From an uncultured Treponema sp. (lineage in GTDB: Bacteria > Spirochaetota > Spirochaetia > Treponematales > Treponemataceae): a DNA stretch of 64,000 bases. The translations under genes and the position numbers were made by a program. Location: NCBI RefSeq assembly GCF_945873775.1, contig NZ_CAMCEC010000009.1, positions 45,975 through 109,974 on the forward strand, given 5' to 3'. The notes under the pieces are model-generated. The model did not search any database. It saw only the letters and a program-made list of their open reading frames with translations, and was not told the DNA's origin. Below, piece by piece: positions 36,588-45,400 of this stretch. How positions within the stretch are numbered: position 1 is the first letter of the stretch; each line of letters begins with the position of its first letter.

Positions 36588-38027
36588 TCAATAGGCTCCT
36601 TTGCCTTTTATAACAACTCCAACTGTTTTTATCAAAATCCAAATATCAAGCCACACAGACCAGTTTTGAATATAATAAGTGTCTAAATTTATTCTTTCTT
36701 CATAGCCTGTGTCGCTTCGTCCGGAAATCTGCCACATTCCGCTTAATCCTGGCTTTACAGAAAGCACATAGTCTGAATATTTTCCATACTTTACTAGCTC
36801 AGGCTCTGTAACTGGACGCGGACCGACCAAGGACATTTCACCAACGAAAATGTTCCAAAGCTGCGGAATTTCATCAAGGCTGGTTTTTCTAAGAAATTTT
36901 CCAAGTTTTGTTACACGCGGATCGTCTGTGAATTTTCTGTCTTTTTCCCATTCAGCGGCTCTTACCGGATCATTTTCAAGAATTTCTTTTAGCTTTTTGT
37001 CTGCATCGATGCACATTGATCGGAATTTCCAGCATTTTAAAACAGAATGATTTTTTCCAACTCTTTTGTGTCCATAGAAAACTGGTCCCGGCGAACTTAT
37101 TTTTATTGCAATTGCTATAATTAATGTGAGTGGAATCAAAATGGGCGCAACGCAGATGCAGGCAAGAATATCGATTGCCCTTTTTAAAAACAACGAGCTC
37201 TTTTTTGTAAGATAGTTTGTTGAAGAGAACGCAAGAATTCCGCCGAAATCTTTCATGTGCAAAGACATTGTCGTGTTCAGCTGTTCTCTTGGCACGCGGA
37301 TTAAATATCTGTAGTTTGTCTGAAGCTCTTCAAGATTTTTATTGAATCCGCATAGAATTCCAACTTTTATGTTGATTTTCTTTAAAATTGCTGAAATTTC
37401 AGCGGACTGCTCGACAATTTTTATTCCAAGGAATTCATCTTTATGAATGACAGAATCCGTTACAATAAGAATCGGTCTGTAGCCAAGATATTTTTTTTTC
37501 AAAAGCCGATCTACGATTAGGTTTGCCCTGTCATCTTTGTTATAGACAACCGCAGGAACTCCCCACCATGAGAATTTTGCAAAAAATCTTCGGCTTAGTT
37601 CTCTTCCAAGCGGAAGCAAAATTGTCGCAAATGGCCATGAAAGCACAAGCGCCACTGCAATCGGAATAAGGTCTTTGGTGGATTTTATAGTTGTGAGCGC
37701 AAACGCTTCTCCAATAAGAATGAAAAACGATGAAAGTGAAAATCTTCTTACTTCATCTTCAGGAGCTAAAAGAATTCCAGGGTAAAGTCCATTCAAATAA
37801 AAAACAATAAAAACAGCTGGCAAAAAAACTGAATATTTCAAAAAAGATCTGAAATTTATGCAGGCAGGATCAACCGCATTTACAATAAAAAATCCGATGC
37901 AAATTGAAAGCATAAATAGCAATTCATCTATAAAAGCAAGTGAAATGCCGGAAACAAATGAACTTGTATGCTTGTATTGAGATTTTAAGTATTTTTCTAA
38001 TTCTTCTGCGTTGATACTAGAAATCAT
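36588..38027 (-). CDS. Polyprenyl-phosphate sugar phosphotransferase (WbaP-type)
   Basis: 479 aa from ATG 38027 (TTG 38039 would add four residues). Four to five N-terminal membrane helices, a CoA-binding-like middle part, then the catalytic domain from about 295: FLKRAIDILACICVAPIL, PGPVFYGHKRVGKN, CWKFRSM and SLDEIPQLWNIFVGEMSLVGPRPV, ending KGKGAY. The family transfers the first sugar phosphate (galactose or glucose) to undecaprenyl phosphate at the inner membrane to start a surface polysaccharide. It lies between a GT4 glycosyltransferase and the POTRA/barrel gene. No Shine-Dalgarno; TATATT lies 10 nt upstream. Confidence 0.92.
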   Translation of the reverse strand: MISSINAEELEKYLKSQYKHTSSFVSGISLAFIDELLFMLSICIGFFIVNAVDPACINFRSFLKYSVFLPAVFIVFYLNGLYPGILLAPEDEVRRFSLSSFFILIGEAFALTTIKSTKDLIPIAVALVLSWPFATILLPLGRELSRRFFAKFSWWGVPAVVYNKDDRANLIVDRLLKKKYLGYRPILIVTDSVIHKDEFLGIKIVEQSAEISAILKKINIKVGILCGFNKNLEELQTNYRYLIRVPREQLNTTMSLHMKDFGGILAFSSTNYLTKKSSLFLKRAIDILACICVAPILIPLTLIIAIAIKISSPGPVFYGHKRVGKNHSVLKCWKFRSMCIDADKKLKEILENDPVRAAEWEKDRKFTDDPRVTKLGKFLRKTSLDEIPQLWNIFVGEMSLVGPRPVTEPELVKYGKYSDYVLSVKPGLSGMWQISGRSDTGYEERINLDTYYIQNWSVWLDIWILIKTVGVVIKGKGAY

Positions 38028-38086
38028 AAGTCTATCCAATATAAAGGAAAAAAGCGAAATTGTCTATTGTTACACATAAAAACGCA

Positions 38087-39118
38087 TTATTTTCTAGTTA
38101 TTTCACTTAAAATCAAAGACGCTGTTTTTTTATAGGAATATTTTTCAGGTATTTCTCCAAGCGGACTGTCATCGCAAAAAGTTTTTAGCATTTTTTCACA
38201 TAAATCGCTGCTGTTTCCGCTTTGAAAAAACACAACTGGAAATCCTTCGTAAATTTCTTTGAAAACTGGAATGTCTGAAATAACGGCTTTTGTTCCGCAA
38301 TAAAGGGCTTGCAACGGCGGAATTCCAAATCCTTCATAAAGCGATGGCTGCACCAAAAATTTTGTCCGGCTTAAAAGCAGCAGCAGTTTTTCATTTTCAA
38401 CAAATCCAGTGAATTCAATTGAATTTGGAAATTTGGCGTTTATCTCGCTTATTTTTTCTGAAATGCTATTGTCTTTTGTTCTGAAATTATCCTGCGAGCC
38501 TACAATTAAAAGTTTTGGCTTTTGTGAATTGTTTTCAAGCTGATAGAATTTTTCAAAAGCTTCAAGCAAAACGGAAAGTCCTTTGTGCTTTTTTATGTTT
38601 CCGATAAAAATTATAGAATTATCTTTTTGAACGTTCGGACATTTTTTTTCCATATAACTTGGAAGCCCGTTATAGACAACCGCAATTTTTTTCTTGCATT
38701 TTAGAACTTTTTCAATTCTTTCCTTGCTGAAATTTGAAACTGTAAAAATTTCTTTGGATTTTTTTATTGCGCGTTTGTAGAAAAATTTTCTTGCAATGAT
38801 TCCGGCTTTTCCGCAGAGTCCTTTTACATCGAGAAAAACAATGTCATGGATTGTTGAAAAAACTGGAATTTTTATTCCGCCTGGAATATTGCAGTATGGA
38901 GAAAAATAAACATCGCACGAATTTATTTTTTTTAAAAGCTCTTTCGGAAAAAAGAACATTTCCTTCAGCGAAAAAGTTTTTACATTGCAAGGCTCTCCTT
39001 CTTGATTTCCGAACAGAAACAATTCATTTCCGCTGCTTTTTAAATATGGAAGAATTTCGTCTAAAAAAGTTCCTATTCCGCTTTTTCCGCTCATGCGGCA
39101 GTCAACTGCAATTTTCAT
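38087..39118 (-). CDS. Glycosyltransferase family 4
   Basis: 343 aa from ATG 39118 (GTG 39127 is also possible). Typical GT-B fold GT4: N-terminal IAVDCRMSGKSGIGTFLDEILPYL, IFIGNIKKHKGLSVLLEAF at the start of the donor domain and QPSLYEGFGIPPLQALYCGTKAVISD with the Glu of the EX7E motif. It adds a hexose to a lipid-linked or surface glycan; donor and acceptor cannot be told. It lies between the YidC-sulfatase fusion and the WbaP gene. Confidence 0.92.
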   Translation of the reverse strand: MKIAVDCRMSGKSGIGTFLDEILPYLKSSGNELFLFGNQEGEPCNVKTFSLKEMFFFPKELLKKINSCDVYFSPYCNIPGGIKIPVFSTIHDIVFLDVKGLCGKAGIIARKFFYKRAIKKSKEIFTVSNFSKERIEKVLKCKKKIAVVYNGLPSYMEKKCPNVQKDNSIIFIGNIKKHKGLSVLLEAFEKFYQLENNSQKPKLLIVGSQDNFRTKDNSISEKISEINAKFPNSIEFTGFVENEKLLLLLSRTKFLVQPSLYEGFGIPPLQALYCGTKAVISDIPVFKEIYEGFPVVFFQSGNSSDLCEKMLKTFCDDSPLGEIPEKYSYKKTASLILSEITRK

Positions 39119-39134
39119 TTGCTTCACCCAAAAA

Positions 39135-41819
39135 TTACTGTTCGCTGCTGAACAATGGCGCCCAGTTTTCTTTTACAAAAATGTTGTCGTGAACTGTGAA
39201 CCATTCGTCTTTTGGAACTGGGAAAGAAGTCTGTTTTCTTATGCGTGTGCTTTGTGCCTTTGCAATTTGAATTTTTACAAATGGAGCTTTGTCTTCTACA
39301 AGGAACGGAAAGCCTGTAAATGGATTTTTTGCCCCCCCCACAATGTCTTTTGTTGCAAGATATGGCGTGTCGGCATTTGTCATAAAAGTCATGTCTTCTT
39401 TTACCGGACCATGCGCATAAAAATCTTTTACGAGCAAAGTCGCAACAACGTTCTGCTTCTTCAGTTTTGAGCCGCTTTCATTTTGCAGTTCTGGAACTTG
39501 CGCTGTTGTTCCATGGTCAGAAACAATTATAATTCTTGTGTTGTCATAAACTCCAATGGATTTTAAATAGTCAAAGAATTTTTCATACGTATTGAAAACA
39601 GCCATCATTGTTGTAAAGTGATCGTGTTTTGCATATTTTCCAGGACCGAATTTTGTGGCTTCATTTCCTGTTGGAACATAATCTGGATAGTCTAGCAAAA
39701 TTGATTCGTGCACAGTTTCATTGTCAATCATTATAAAGCTGTTTTTATCTGAAGTTGCGTCTGTAAGCTGTGGAAGATAGTCAAGTTCTGAATAATTGTC
39801 TACAAAGCGAGGCAGTCCGTCGTTGTAAGAGTCAAAAGATGTCCAGTATTTGTTATGATAAACAGTCCGTCTAAAAACTGGCGAAACCATTTTGAAAATG
39901 CTGAACCAAATAAAATTCCGCTTTATGTCTTTTGCAAGAAACTGAACTTTTTGAATTCCGTGCTGCTGATACCAAAGGTCGGAGTATGCGCCTCTTGTTT
40001 CCGCGCGCTTTACATATTCATAGCCCTTGTACATATTTTCAATCGGATACTCAAGGTAATTTTCGTACGGAAGTCCAGAAACTGTTGTGCTAAAGCCTGC
40101 TTCATGAAAAACAACAGGAAGCGTCAAAAGCGCCTGGTTGTGCTTTTCCTGCAAAGATTCATTTGTTCTCTGGTTCATTTCGTAAGGCGTAAAACTGTAG
40201 CCTCCAAAAATTCCAGGAGTTCCAATCATTGTGTATCTTCCAAACGAAACTGCATTTTTATAAAAAGTGAATCCGTCAAATTTTTCTCTGAAAATAGGCT
40301 TTTCTTCAAAACAAGGCTCAACGAAAGGCATGAAAAGTCTGTCCTGCATGATTACAATGACATTTTTTCCTGTTTTCGAAAGATGATAGACTGGCTCAAT
40401 TTCAGTTTTTATTGACGGCGGCTGCATTTTTTTGAATTCTTTATTTATTTTTATGCAGTTCGAAAATGAATTCATAAAAAGAGCAGCAACTACAATGGCG
40501 GCGCAATAGCTGATTATTTTAGCCTGCTTATTTACAATTATAAAAATTGCCGCAATGATTCCTGCAATTGCCGCAATGTTCAGCAGGAACGAAAGTAAAG
40601 TCGGCTTAAAAAGCTGCGGCTGCATAAAAATACATTCAGGCAGAATAGGTCCGTAGCTTCCTGAAAATGCAAAAGTATTTAAAAGTGCAACGAATGCCAT
40701 GATTGGAAAAATCAGAGCAAATGATTTTTTTATTTTTGCTGAAAAAAGCGCGTAAAAACAAGCCGGCCAAAACAAGAAAAGTCCCGCCGCCTGAAAAAAA
40801 GTATTGAACAAAAATACAAAGGGCGATTTGTAGTTGTCAACATAGCAATATTGTTCCGGCTCGCTTTCCATAAGTGTGGAAGGAATTTGAAGTCCTGCAA
40901 GAAACGCCAGCAAAATTGCTGATAAAATAAAAAGTGAAAATCTTAGCTTTTTGTTTTTGTCAAGAATAGAAAATTTTCTTTCAAGAATGTCAGAAGCTTT
41001 TTTTACTACAAAAGGAATAACTGGAAGACAAAGAGCAAAAACAGCAACAAGAATTCTGAACTCAACTTTGATTTTTCTTAAGATTGTCGCAGTTGAAATA
41101 AAAAGCAAAAATGCCGTGATGCACAATATTGTATAAAGAACTTTTTTAGGATTTTTAAGTTTATAGAAAATATTTTTTACGAGTGAAAAAATATTATTCA
41201 TTGTCCAGTAGACAACAAGTCCCGCCGGAGAATTGTAAAGCAGCAAAAGAAAAACCGCCGCGCATCCAAAAATCTGTATTTTTTCATTGATTCCATGGCC
41301 TTTTGAATAAAGCGCGCCGGAAATGCAATTTATTAATGTCATTGCGATTGGCAGGACATTTATATAGAAAGAACCAATCTTAAAAGTCGCGTCTGGATTT
41401 CCAAAATCTTTTATAAATAAAAATGAAACGCCTTTCAGTGCTTCAAGATGAGAAAGAAATGTGTAAGCAGATATAAAAAAAGGAATCTGAATCAAAAGGC
41501 TGAATGAAGAGCGCAGCGCCATAAGCGGATGGTAGTGATTCTGCTTGTAAAAAGTTGTAAGAATCATGTACTGCTCATCGCCTTTGAAAAATTTCTTGAT
41601 TCTTTTTGTGCCGGGCTTTAGTTTTTCCTGAATTTCGCGTTCTTTTTCCTGCCATTGCTCTGCAACCATATAAAGCGGAAGCGTGCAAAGTGTAACAACA
41701 ATGCTAAGTCCTATTACTGCAAGTCCGTGATTATTTGTTATTTCAAAGAAAAGTGTGAAAAAAAATTCAAGAATCTGTATAATCGGAGCAATTATTATAT
41801 TAAAAAGAGCGTTAAGCAT
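39135..41819 (-). CDS. YidC/Oxa1-like insertase domain fused to an LtaS/sulfatase-like domain
   Basis: 894 aa. Residues 1-225 are a YidC/Oxa1 domain: GLAVIGLSIVVTLCTLPLY, ALRSSFSLLIQIPFFISAYTFLSHL and GLVVYWTMNNIFSLVKNIFY. Then come several more membrane helices to about 455 and an extracytoplasmic alkaline-phosphatase-superfamily domain: NVIVIMQDRLF (metal Asp), SFGRYTMIGTP (candidate nucleophile Thr) and IIIVSDHGT (metal ligands). Such domains transfer phosphoglycerol or phosphoethanolamine, or remove sulfate. The gene starts within the last bases of rdgB and precedes glycan genes, so modification of a surface glycan is likely. A G8 tract (39332-39339) near residue 828 is in frame at eight G, leaving the last ~66 residues switchable. 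Confidence 0.85.
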   Translation of the reverse strand: MLNALFNIIIAPIIQILEFFFTLFFEITNNHGLAVIGLSIVVTLCTLPLYMVAEQWQEKEREIQEKLKPGTKRIKKFFKGDEQYMILTTFYKQNHYHPLMALRSSFSLLIQIPFFISAYTFLSHLEALKGVSFLFIKDFGNPDATFKIGSFYINVLPIAMTLINCISGALYSKGHGINEKIQIFGCAAVFLLLLYNSPAGLVVYWTMNNIFSLVKNIFYKLKNPKKVLYTILCITAFLLFISTATILRKIKVEFRILVAVFALCLPVIPFVVKKASDILERKFSILDKNKKLRFSLFILSAILLAFLAGLQIPSTLMESEPEQYCYVDNYKSPFVFLFNTFFQAAGLFLFWPACFYALFSAKIKKSFALIFPIMAFVALLNTFAFSGSYGPILPECIFMQPQLFKPTLLSFLLNIAAIAGIIAAIFIIVNKQAKIISYCAAIVVAALFMNSFSNCIKINKEFKKMQPPSIKTEIEPVYHLSKTGKNVIVIMQDRLFMPFVEPCFEEKPIFREKFDGFTFYKNAVSFGRYTMIGTPGIFGGYSFTPYEMNQRTNESLQEKHNQALLTLPVVFHEAGFSTTVSGLPYENYLEYPIENMYKGYEYVKRAETRGAYSDLWYQQHGIQKVQFLAKDIKRNFIWFSIFKMVSPVFRRTVYHNKYWTSFDSYNDGLPRFVDNYSELDYLPQLTDATSDKNSFIMIDNETVHESILLDYPDYVPTGNEATKFGPGKYAKHDHFTTMMAVFNTYEKFFDYLKSIGVYDNTRIIIVSDHGTTAQVPELQNESGSKLKKQNVVATLLVKDFYAHGPVKEDMTFMTNADTPYLATKDIVGGAKNPFTGFPFLVEDKAPFVKIQIAKAQSTRIRKQTSFPVPKDEWFTVHDNIFVKENWAPLFSSEQ
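39332..39339 (-). repeat. Poly-G tract (G8) near the 3' end of the YidC-sulfatase gene
   Basis: Eight G in the sense strand, codons GTG GGG GGG GCA (VGGA). Gain or loss of one G would replace the final ~66 residues. It is the only other such tract in the window besides 7454-7462. Confidence 0.7.
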
Positions 41820-42468
41820 TTTTTCCCTCGTCGCAAAGAATTTCTTCTGCTATTTTTTTTATTAGGCGTGAAGCTTTTCCGCGGTGGCTTATTGCATTTT
41901 TTTGTTCAGCTGTAAGTTCCGCGGCAGTTTTTCCGAGCTCAGGAAGATAGAAAATCGGGTCATATCCGAATCCGCCTGTTCCTCTTGCATCTTCAATTTT
42001 TCCGACAATTTCGCCTTCCATTGTTTCCTGCACAACAAAAAGCCTGTCGTTTCTCATGTAAAGAACCATTGAGCAAGTGTAATGCGCAGTCCGCTTTTGA
42101 AATTTTCCAGAGGAAATTGAATCCGTTATCTGCTGAATTAAAAATTTATTTTGTTCTTCCTGCGGAATTTTTTTTCCGTCAGGTTTTCCGCACATAAAAT
42201 CCGGACCTGCATAACGCGAAGAATAAATTCCTGGAGCTCCGTTCAGGGCATCTGCGCAAATTCCAGAATCATCGGCAAGAACAGGGGAGTGAACAATTTC
42301 CCACAATGCTTTTGCTTTTATAAGGCTGTTCTCGTAAAATGTCGAGCCGGTTTCTTCTGGATCAAAGTCAATTCCCTCGTCCTTTGGAATTACAATTGTA
42401 TGCTCTGGAAAAAGCTCCGATACTTCACGTTTTTTATTTAAATTTCCGGTTGCAAGATAAATTTTCAT
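41812..42468 (-). CDS. XTP/dITP diphosphatase (RdgB/HAM1)
   Basis: 218 aa. Removes non-canonical purine nucleotides such as dITP and XTP. Motifs: ATGNLNKKREV, LADDSGICADALNGAPGIYSSRYAG, GFGYDPIFYLPE and SHRGKASR. There is an insertion (MCGKPDGKKIPQEEQ) common in spirochaetal copies. It overlaps the YidC-sulfatase start by 8 nt. The minus-strand promoter TCGACA (42503-42498), 17 nt, TATTCT (42480-42475), then 6 nt to the ATG, with no ribosome site, indicates a leaderless mRNA for the whole operon. Confidence 0.94.
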   Translation of the reverse strand: MKIYLATGNLNKKREVSELFPEHTIVIPKDEGIDFDPEETGSTFYENSLIKAKALWEIVHSPVLADDSGICADALNGAPGIYSSRYAGPDFMCGKPDGKKIPQEEQNKFLIQQITDSISSGKFQKRTAHYTCSMVLYMRNDRLFVVQETMEGEIVGKIEDARGTGGFGYDPIFYLPELGKTAAELTAEQKNAISHRGKASRLIKKIAEEILCDEGKNA

Positions 42469-42474
42469 TCCAAA

Positions 42475-42503
42475 AGAATAGCATTTTAAATGCTTGTTGT
42501 CGA
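42475..42503 (-). promoter_or_regulatory. Promoter of the rdgB/envelope-glycan operon, leaderless layout
   Basis: TCGACA-N17-TATTCT on the minus strand, 6 nt before ATG 42468. It overlaps the 49-nt gap to the sigma-like gene. Confidence 0.6.
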
Positions 42504-42518
42504 GAGAATGACGGATTT

Positions 42519-43433
42519 CTATTCATCGCCGCTAAAAATCTCCTTTGCCTTTGAAACAAGTGAAGCAACGTGGCGCGGGCTCATTGAAAGAAGTTTGCCA
42601 ACCGTTATGTTTGTGGGAACAGGAATTTGCCTTGAAAGCTCTTCAATCGATTTGCGCCATCTTTGGTCATGCGAATTGAATTTTTGCAGCTCCTGTTCAG
42701 TGCAGCCTGACTCTTTTTGCGCTTCCCGTTGTTTTTGCATTGAAAATTTCTTTCTATAAAAGTATGCAAAATTTCGTTTTTTAAATAAATTCTGAAACCG
42801 CATTTCCTTTTTTTCAATTGATTCCTTTGCGCTCATGATCATTTTTCTAAGTTTTTCCTTGCTGCATCCTGTTGCTGCGGAAACTTTTTCAACAAGCGGA
42901 TCCGTAATGCTGAAGCAAGATTTTAATGCGAGGACAAGGCAAAGCTCTTTTGTAAAACTCTCGCTGATTTTTGCTTTTCTTTCGGAATGTCTTGAGCCTG
43001 CCGAATATTCAAGATTTTTCTTTGCAACTTTAAAAAGTTCTTCTGTTGTCATTTCGTTTTCAAAGTAAATTTCTTCATTTTCAAGAACTAAACTTGATTC
43101 TTCAACAACTAAGGTTTCGCAGCAGGATTTTCTTTCGTTTGCCAAAAACTGCTTCTTTTTCCGCCATAAAGCTGACGCCTGCAAAACTCCGTAAATGTAA
43201 GTTGAAAAATCGCTTATTTCAGGATTATACTTTTTTAATATGTGGACAAAATGTTCCGCCATGTAAACAAGAAAATCCGAAAAATCATCTTCGCTCATGC
43301 TTGCAAGTCCCAGCTCAAATTTTCGCCTGAACATGAATTCCAAAAGCAAATTTTTTGTTTCCTCTTCGCTTGTCTTTTTCTCGCTGAAATCCTTCCAAAT
43401 TTTTCTTGCTTCTGCCGTAGTTTTTTCACTCAT
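42519..43433 (-). CDS. Divergent sigma-factor-like protein, unknown
   Basis: 304 aa, highly charged, no membrane segment. Residues 45-95 (DDFSDFLVYMAEHFVHILKKYNPEISDFSTYIYGVLQASALWRKKKQF) resemble sigma region 2 with its F.tYi...l motif, and the C-terminus (TVGKLLSMSPRHVASLVSKAKEIF) looks like a region-4-type HTH. A second HTH-like stretch (AATGCSKEKLRKMIMSAKESI) lies in the middle. It may be a spirochaete-specific regulator; I cannot name a family. AGGAGA precedes the ATG. The upstream 420 nt hold two hairpins. Confidence 0.6.
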   Translation of the reverse strand: MSEKTTAEARKIWKDFSEKKTSEEETKNLLLEFMFRRKFELGLASMSEDDFSDFLVYMAEHFVHILKKYNPEISDFSTYIYGVLQASALWRKKKQFLANERKSCCETLVVEESSLVLENEEIYFENEMTTEELFKVAKKNLEYSAGSRHSERKAKISESFTKELCLVLALKSCFSITDPLVEKVSAATGCSKEKLRKMIMSAKESIEKKEMRFQNLFKKRNFAYFYRKKFSMQKQREAQKESGCTEQELQKFNSHDQRWRKSIEELSRQIPVPTNITVGKLLSMSPRHVASLVSKAKEIFSGDE

Positions 43434-43853
43434 AATTTCTCCTGTAAAAAGTCAATGAGGAAATTTCAATTTCCGATTTGGCTTTTTAAGCATATCCGCA
43501 ATGAAATGAGAATATGCAGTAGATAAGGAAGTTTGCGACGCAAACTTGTGAATAAAAACTTTGACGCTATCTTAGTCAAGGTTTTTATTGCACTCTCCTG
43601 TAAAAAATGATTGTGTGAAATAAAAACAGCAAGACTTATGCCAAGTGAAATTGCATGGAATTTGTGTGTTTTCTTTGATTTTTTTGATATTTTATAGCTG
43701 AAAAAATAACTGGCGGCTGTAAGCTTTTTCAAAATATAACAGGATTTTTGTTATTTTCTGTTATTTGATAAAAAAAGATTGCAGAAAAACTAACAAAAAA
43801 GCCTCCATTTCTGGAAGCTTTTTCTTGTGCTTTATAATTTTGTGGAAGATTGA
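43434..43853. other. 420-nt gene-free region with two hairpins and a terminator
   Basis: I find no plausible gene. The region holds a 9-bp palindrome (AAGTTTGCG/CGCAAACTT, 43529-43547) and a 15-bp hairpin with one G-U-type mismatch (43551-43589) upstream of the sigma-like gene, plus the NrnA terminator. The string CTCCTGTAAAAA occurs twice (about 43438 and 43592), which suggests a small duplication. Confidence 0.6.
43794..43820 (-). terminator. Terminator of nrnA
   Basis: Minus strand AAGCTTCC-AGAAAT-GGAGGCTT with one mismatch, then TTTTTTG. It lies 34 nt after the nrnA stop; A/T runs on both sides make it usable from either strand. Confidence 0.75.
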
Positions 43854-44837
43854 TTAAAGGACTTTTGCGAATTCTTTTAAGATTAAAGGAAGCAATGTTT
43901 CAATTTTGCCTTCTGTGCTTGCTCCGGCAGCATTTTTGTGTCCGCCGCCGCCGAATTTAGAAGCGATTGCGCTAACATCGCATTTTTCCTTTGAACGCAA
44001 GCCAAGTGTGCATGAAAATTCTGTTTCTTGTCGAATGAATAAAACAGCTTCAACGTTTTCAACTTCAAGCATTAGAGCATAAAAAGCGTCGCTGTCTCGT
44101 CCGTCCTGTCCGAATTTTCTTGTGTCGTCCATTGTTTCGAAAGTTACAACAAGTTTTCCGTTGAAATGACGTTCCGCGTGGTCTAGCATAATTCCCAGAA
44201 GCTTTCTTGTGTTCCACTGCTTTCCGCCTGTCATTTCCTGATAAATTTTCCTTGGATTTGCGCCGGATTCCACAAGCCTTGCAGTTCCCTTGAAGACTTC
44301 CGAACTGTCTTCTGTAAGATACTTGAAAAATCCTGTGTCGGTTGCCATTCCAAAGAAGAAAATATCCGCCTGTTCTTTTGAAGGTTTTCCGACAAGCGAT
44401 TCAAAAAGCTGCTGGACAAGACAAGATGCCGCCGGGGAAGTTGGATCTATTATATTATCTGAATTTTTTACATCCGCTGTTTTGTGGTGGTCAATTATGA
44501 ATGTGCTGAATCCTTTTAAATCCCCGTCAATATCGCCAAGTCTTGAAAGTTCCGAGCAGTCCGCGATTATAAGTCCGCATGAATTTCTTTCGTCCTGAGT
44601 CATGAAGGGCAGGGCATTTTTGAATTTTGGCGCGAATTTTTTTATTTCGTTTCTTTTGAAAGGACCTGCATTGAGCATTATGTAAGGTTTGTTGATTTTA
44701 TCCAGAATAAATGAAAGCCCTATGCAGCTTGAAATGCAGTCTCCGTCAGGCTCTTTGTGTCCTGCAATAATAAAACTGTCATGTGAATCTAAAAAGCTTT
44801 TGAATTTTGAAATTTGCTCTTTTGAAATAAGAATCAT
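43854..44837 (-). CDS. Bifunctional oligoribonuclease/pAp phosphatase NrnA (DHH/DHHA1)
   Basis: 327 aa. The DHH domain has GHKEPDGDCISSCIGL, IIADCSEL and IIDHHKTAD; the DHHA1 domain ends in GGGGHKNAAG. The family degrades 2-5-nt RNA and dephosphorylates pAp in the cytoplasm. AGGAAA precedes ATG 44837. It is flanked by a terminator on both sides, so it is probably monocistronic. Confidence 0.93.
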   Translation of the reverse strand: MILISKEQISKFKSFLDSHDSFIIAGHKEPDGDCISSCIGLSFILDKINKPYIMLNAGPFKRNEIKKFAPKFKNALPFMTQDERNSCGLIIADCSELSRLGDIDGDLKGFSTFIIDHHKTADVKNSDNIIDPTSPAASCLVQQLFESLVGKPSKEQADIFFFGMATDTGFFKYLTEDSSEVFKGTARLVESGANPRKIYQEMTGGKQWNTRKLLGIMLDHAERHFNGKLVVTFETMDDTRKFGQDGRDSDAFYALMLEVENVEAVLFIRQETEFSCTLGLRSKEKCDVSAIASKFGGGGHKNAAGASTEGKIETLLPLILKEFAKVL

Positions 44838-44854
44838 ATTTTCCTGCCTGAAAT

Positions 44855-44893
44855 TAAAAAAGACCTGACCCTGAAAATTTCAGAACCAAGTCT
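44855..44893 (-). terminator. Terminator of the small exported protein gene
   Basis: A long stem (about 15 of 16 positions pair, several G-U) between AGACTTGG.. and ..TCAGGTCT, followed by TTTTTT on the minus strand. Confidence 0.85.
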
Positions 44894-44931
44894 CCTTAAT
44901 AAAAATTGTGTTTTGCTACTTATTAATTTTT

Positions 44932-45375
44932 CTAGTAGTCAAGAGTAAGCGAGTCTGCGTCAGTTCCGTCAATCTGCATTCCGCTAGGAGCAATTGCCCA
45001 AAGTGAATTGAACCGGTTTGTAGGAGCTGTAATCCAAACTTTTAGGAATTCACCGTTCTGGCTTATTACTGTCATGTATGGAGAAAGACCTTTTGGCATA
45101 GTTCTGAAGTTAAGTTTTCTAGCTCCGTCCTCATTTTTGAACCATTTTTTTGGAAGAACCGCAGTTCCGATGTCTATGCCCTGTTTTTCGTAAAGCACAA
45201 CATAAGCGTCTTTCTGGTCATAAATTTTGAAGATTCTTACATTCTGGTAAGAAATTGTAGATACATTGTCTCCGTGATTCCATACAGGCTGTTTTGCTTG
45301 CTCGTTGTTTTCCTGTGAAACTGCTGGCAAAATCATTGCAAGTGCAAGAACTGATACGGCAAAAAATTTCTTCAT
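44932..45375 (-). CDS. Small exported protein, unknown
   Basis: 147 aa. Signal peptide MKKFFAVSVLALAMILPAVSQ; the mature part (VSTISYQNVRIFKIYDQKDAYVVLYEKQGID..PKKWF..RTMPKGLSPYMTVISQNGEFLKVWITAP) is beta-rich without cysteines. It looks like a treponemal conserved periplasmic protein and I know no function. GGAGGAATTC precedes the ATG. It lies between the NrnA and argF genes on the same strand, with its own terminator. Confidence 0.8.
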   Translation of the reverse strand: MKKFFAVSVLALAMILPAVSQENNEQAKQPVWNHGDNVSTISYQNVRIFKIYDQKDAYVVLYEKQGIDIGTAVLPKKWFKNEDGARKLNFRTMPKGLSPYMTVISQNGEFLKVWITAPTNRFNSLWAIAPSGMQIDGTDADSLTLDY

Positions 45376-45400
45376 GAATTCCTCCGAATTTATTCTATTA

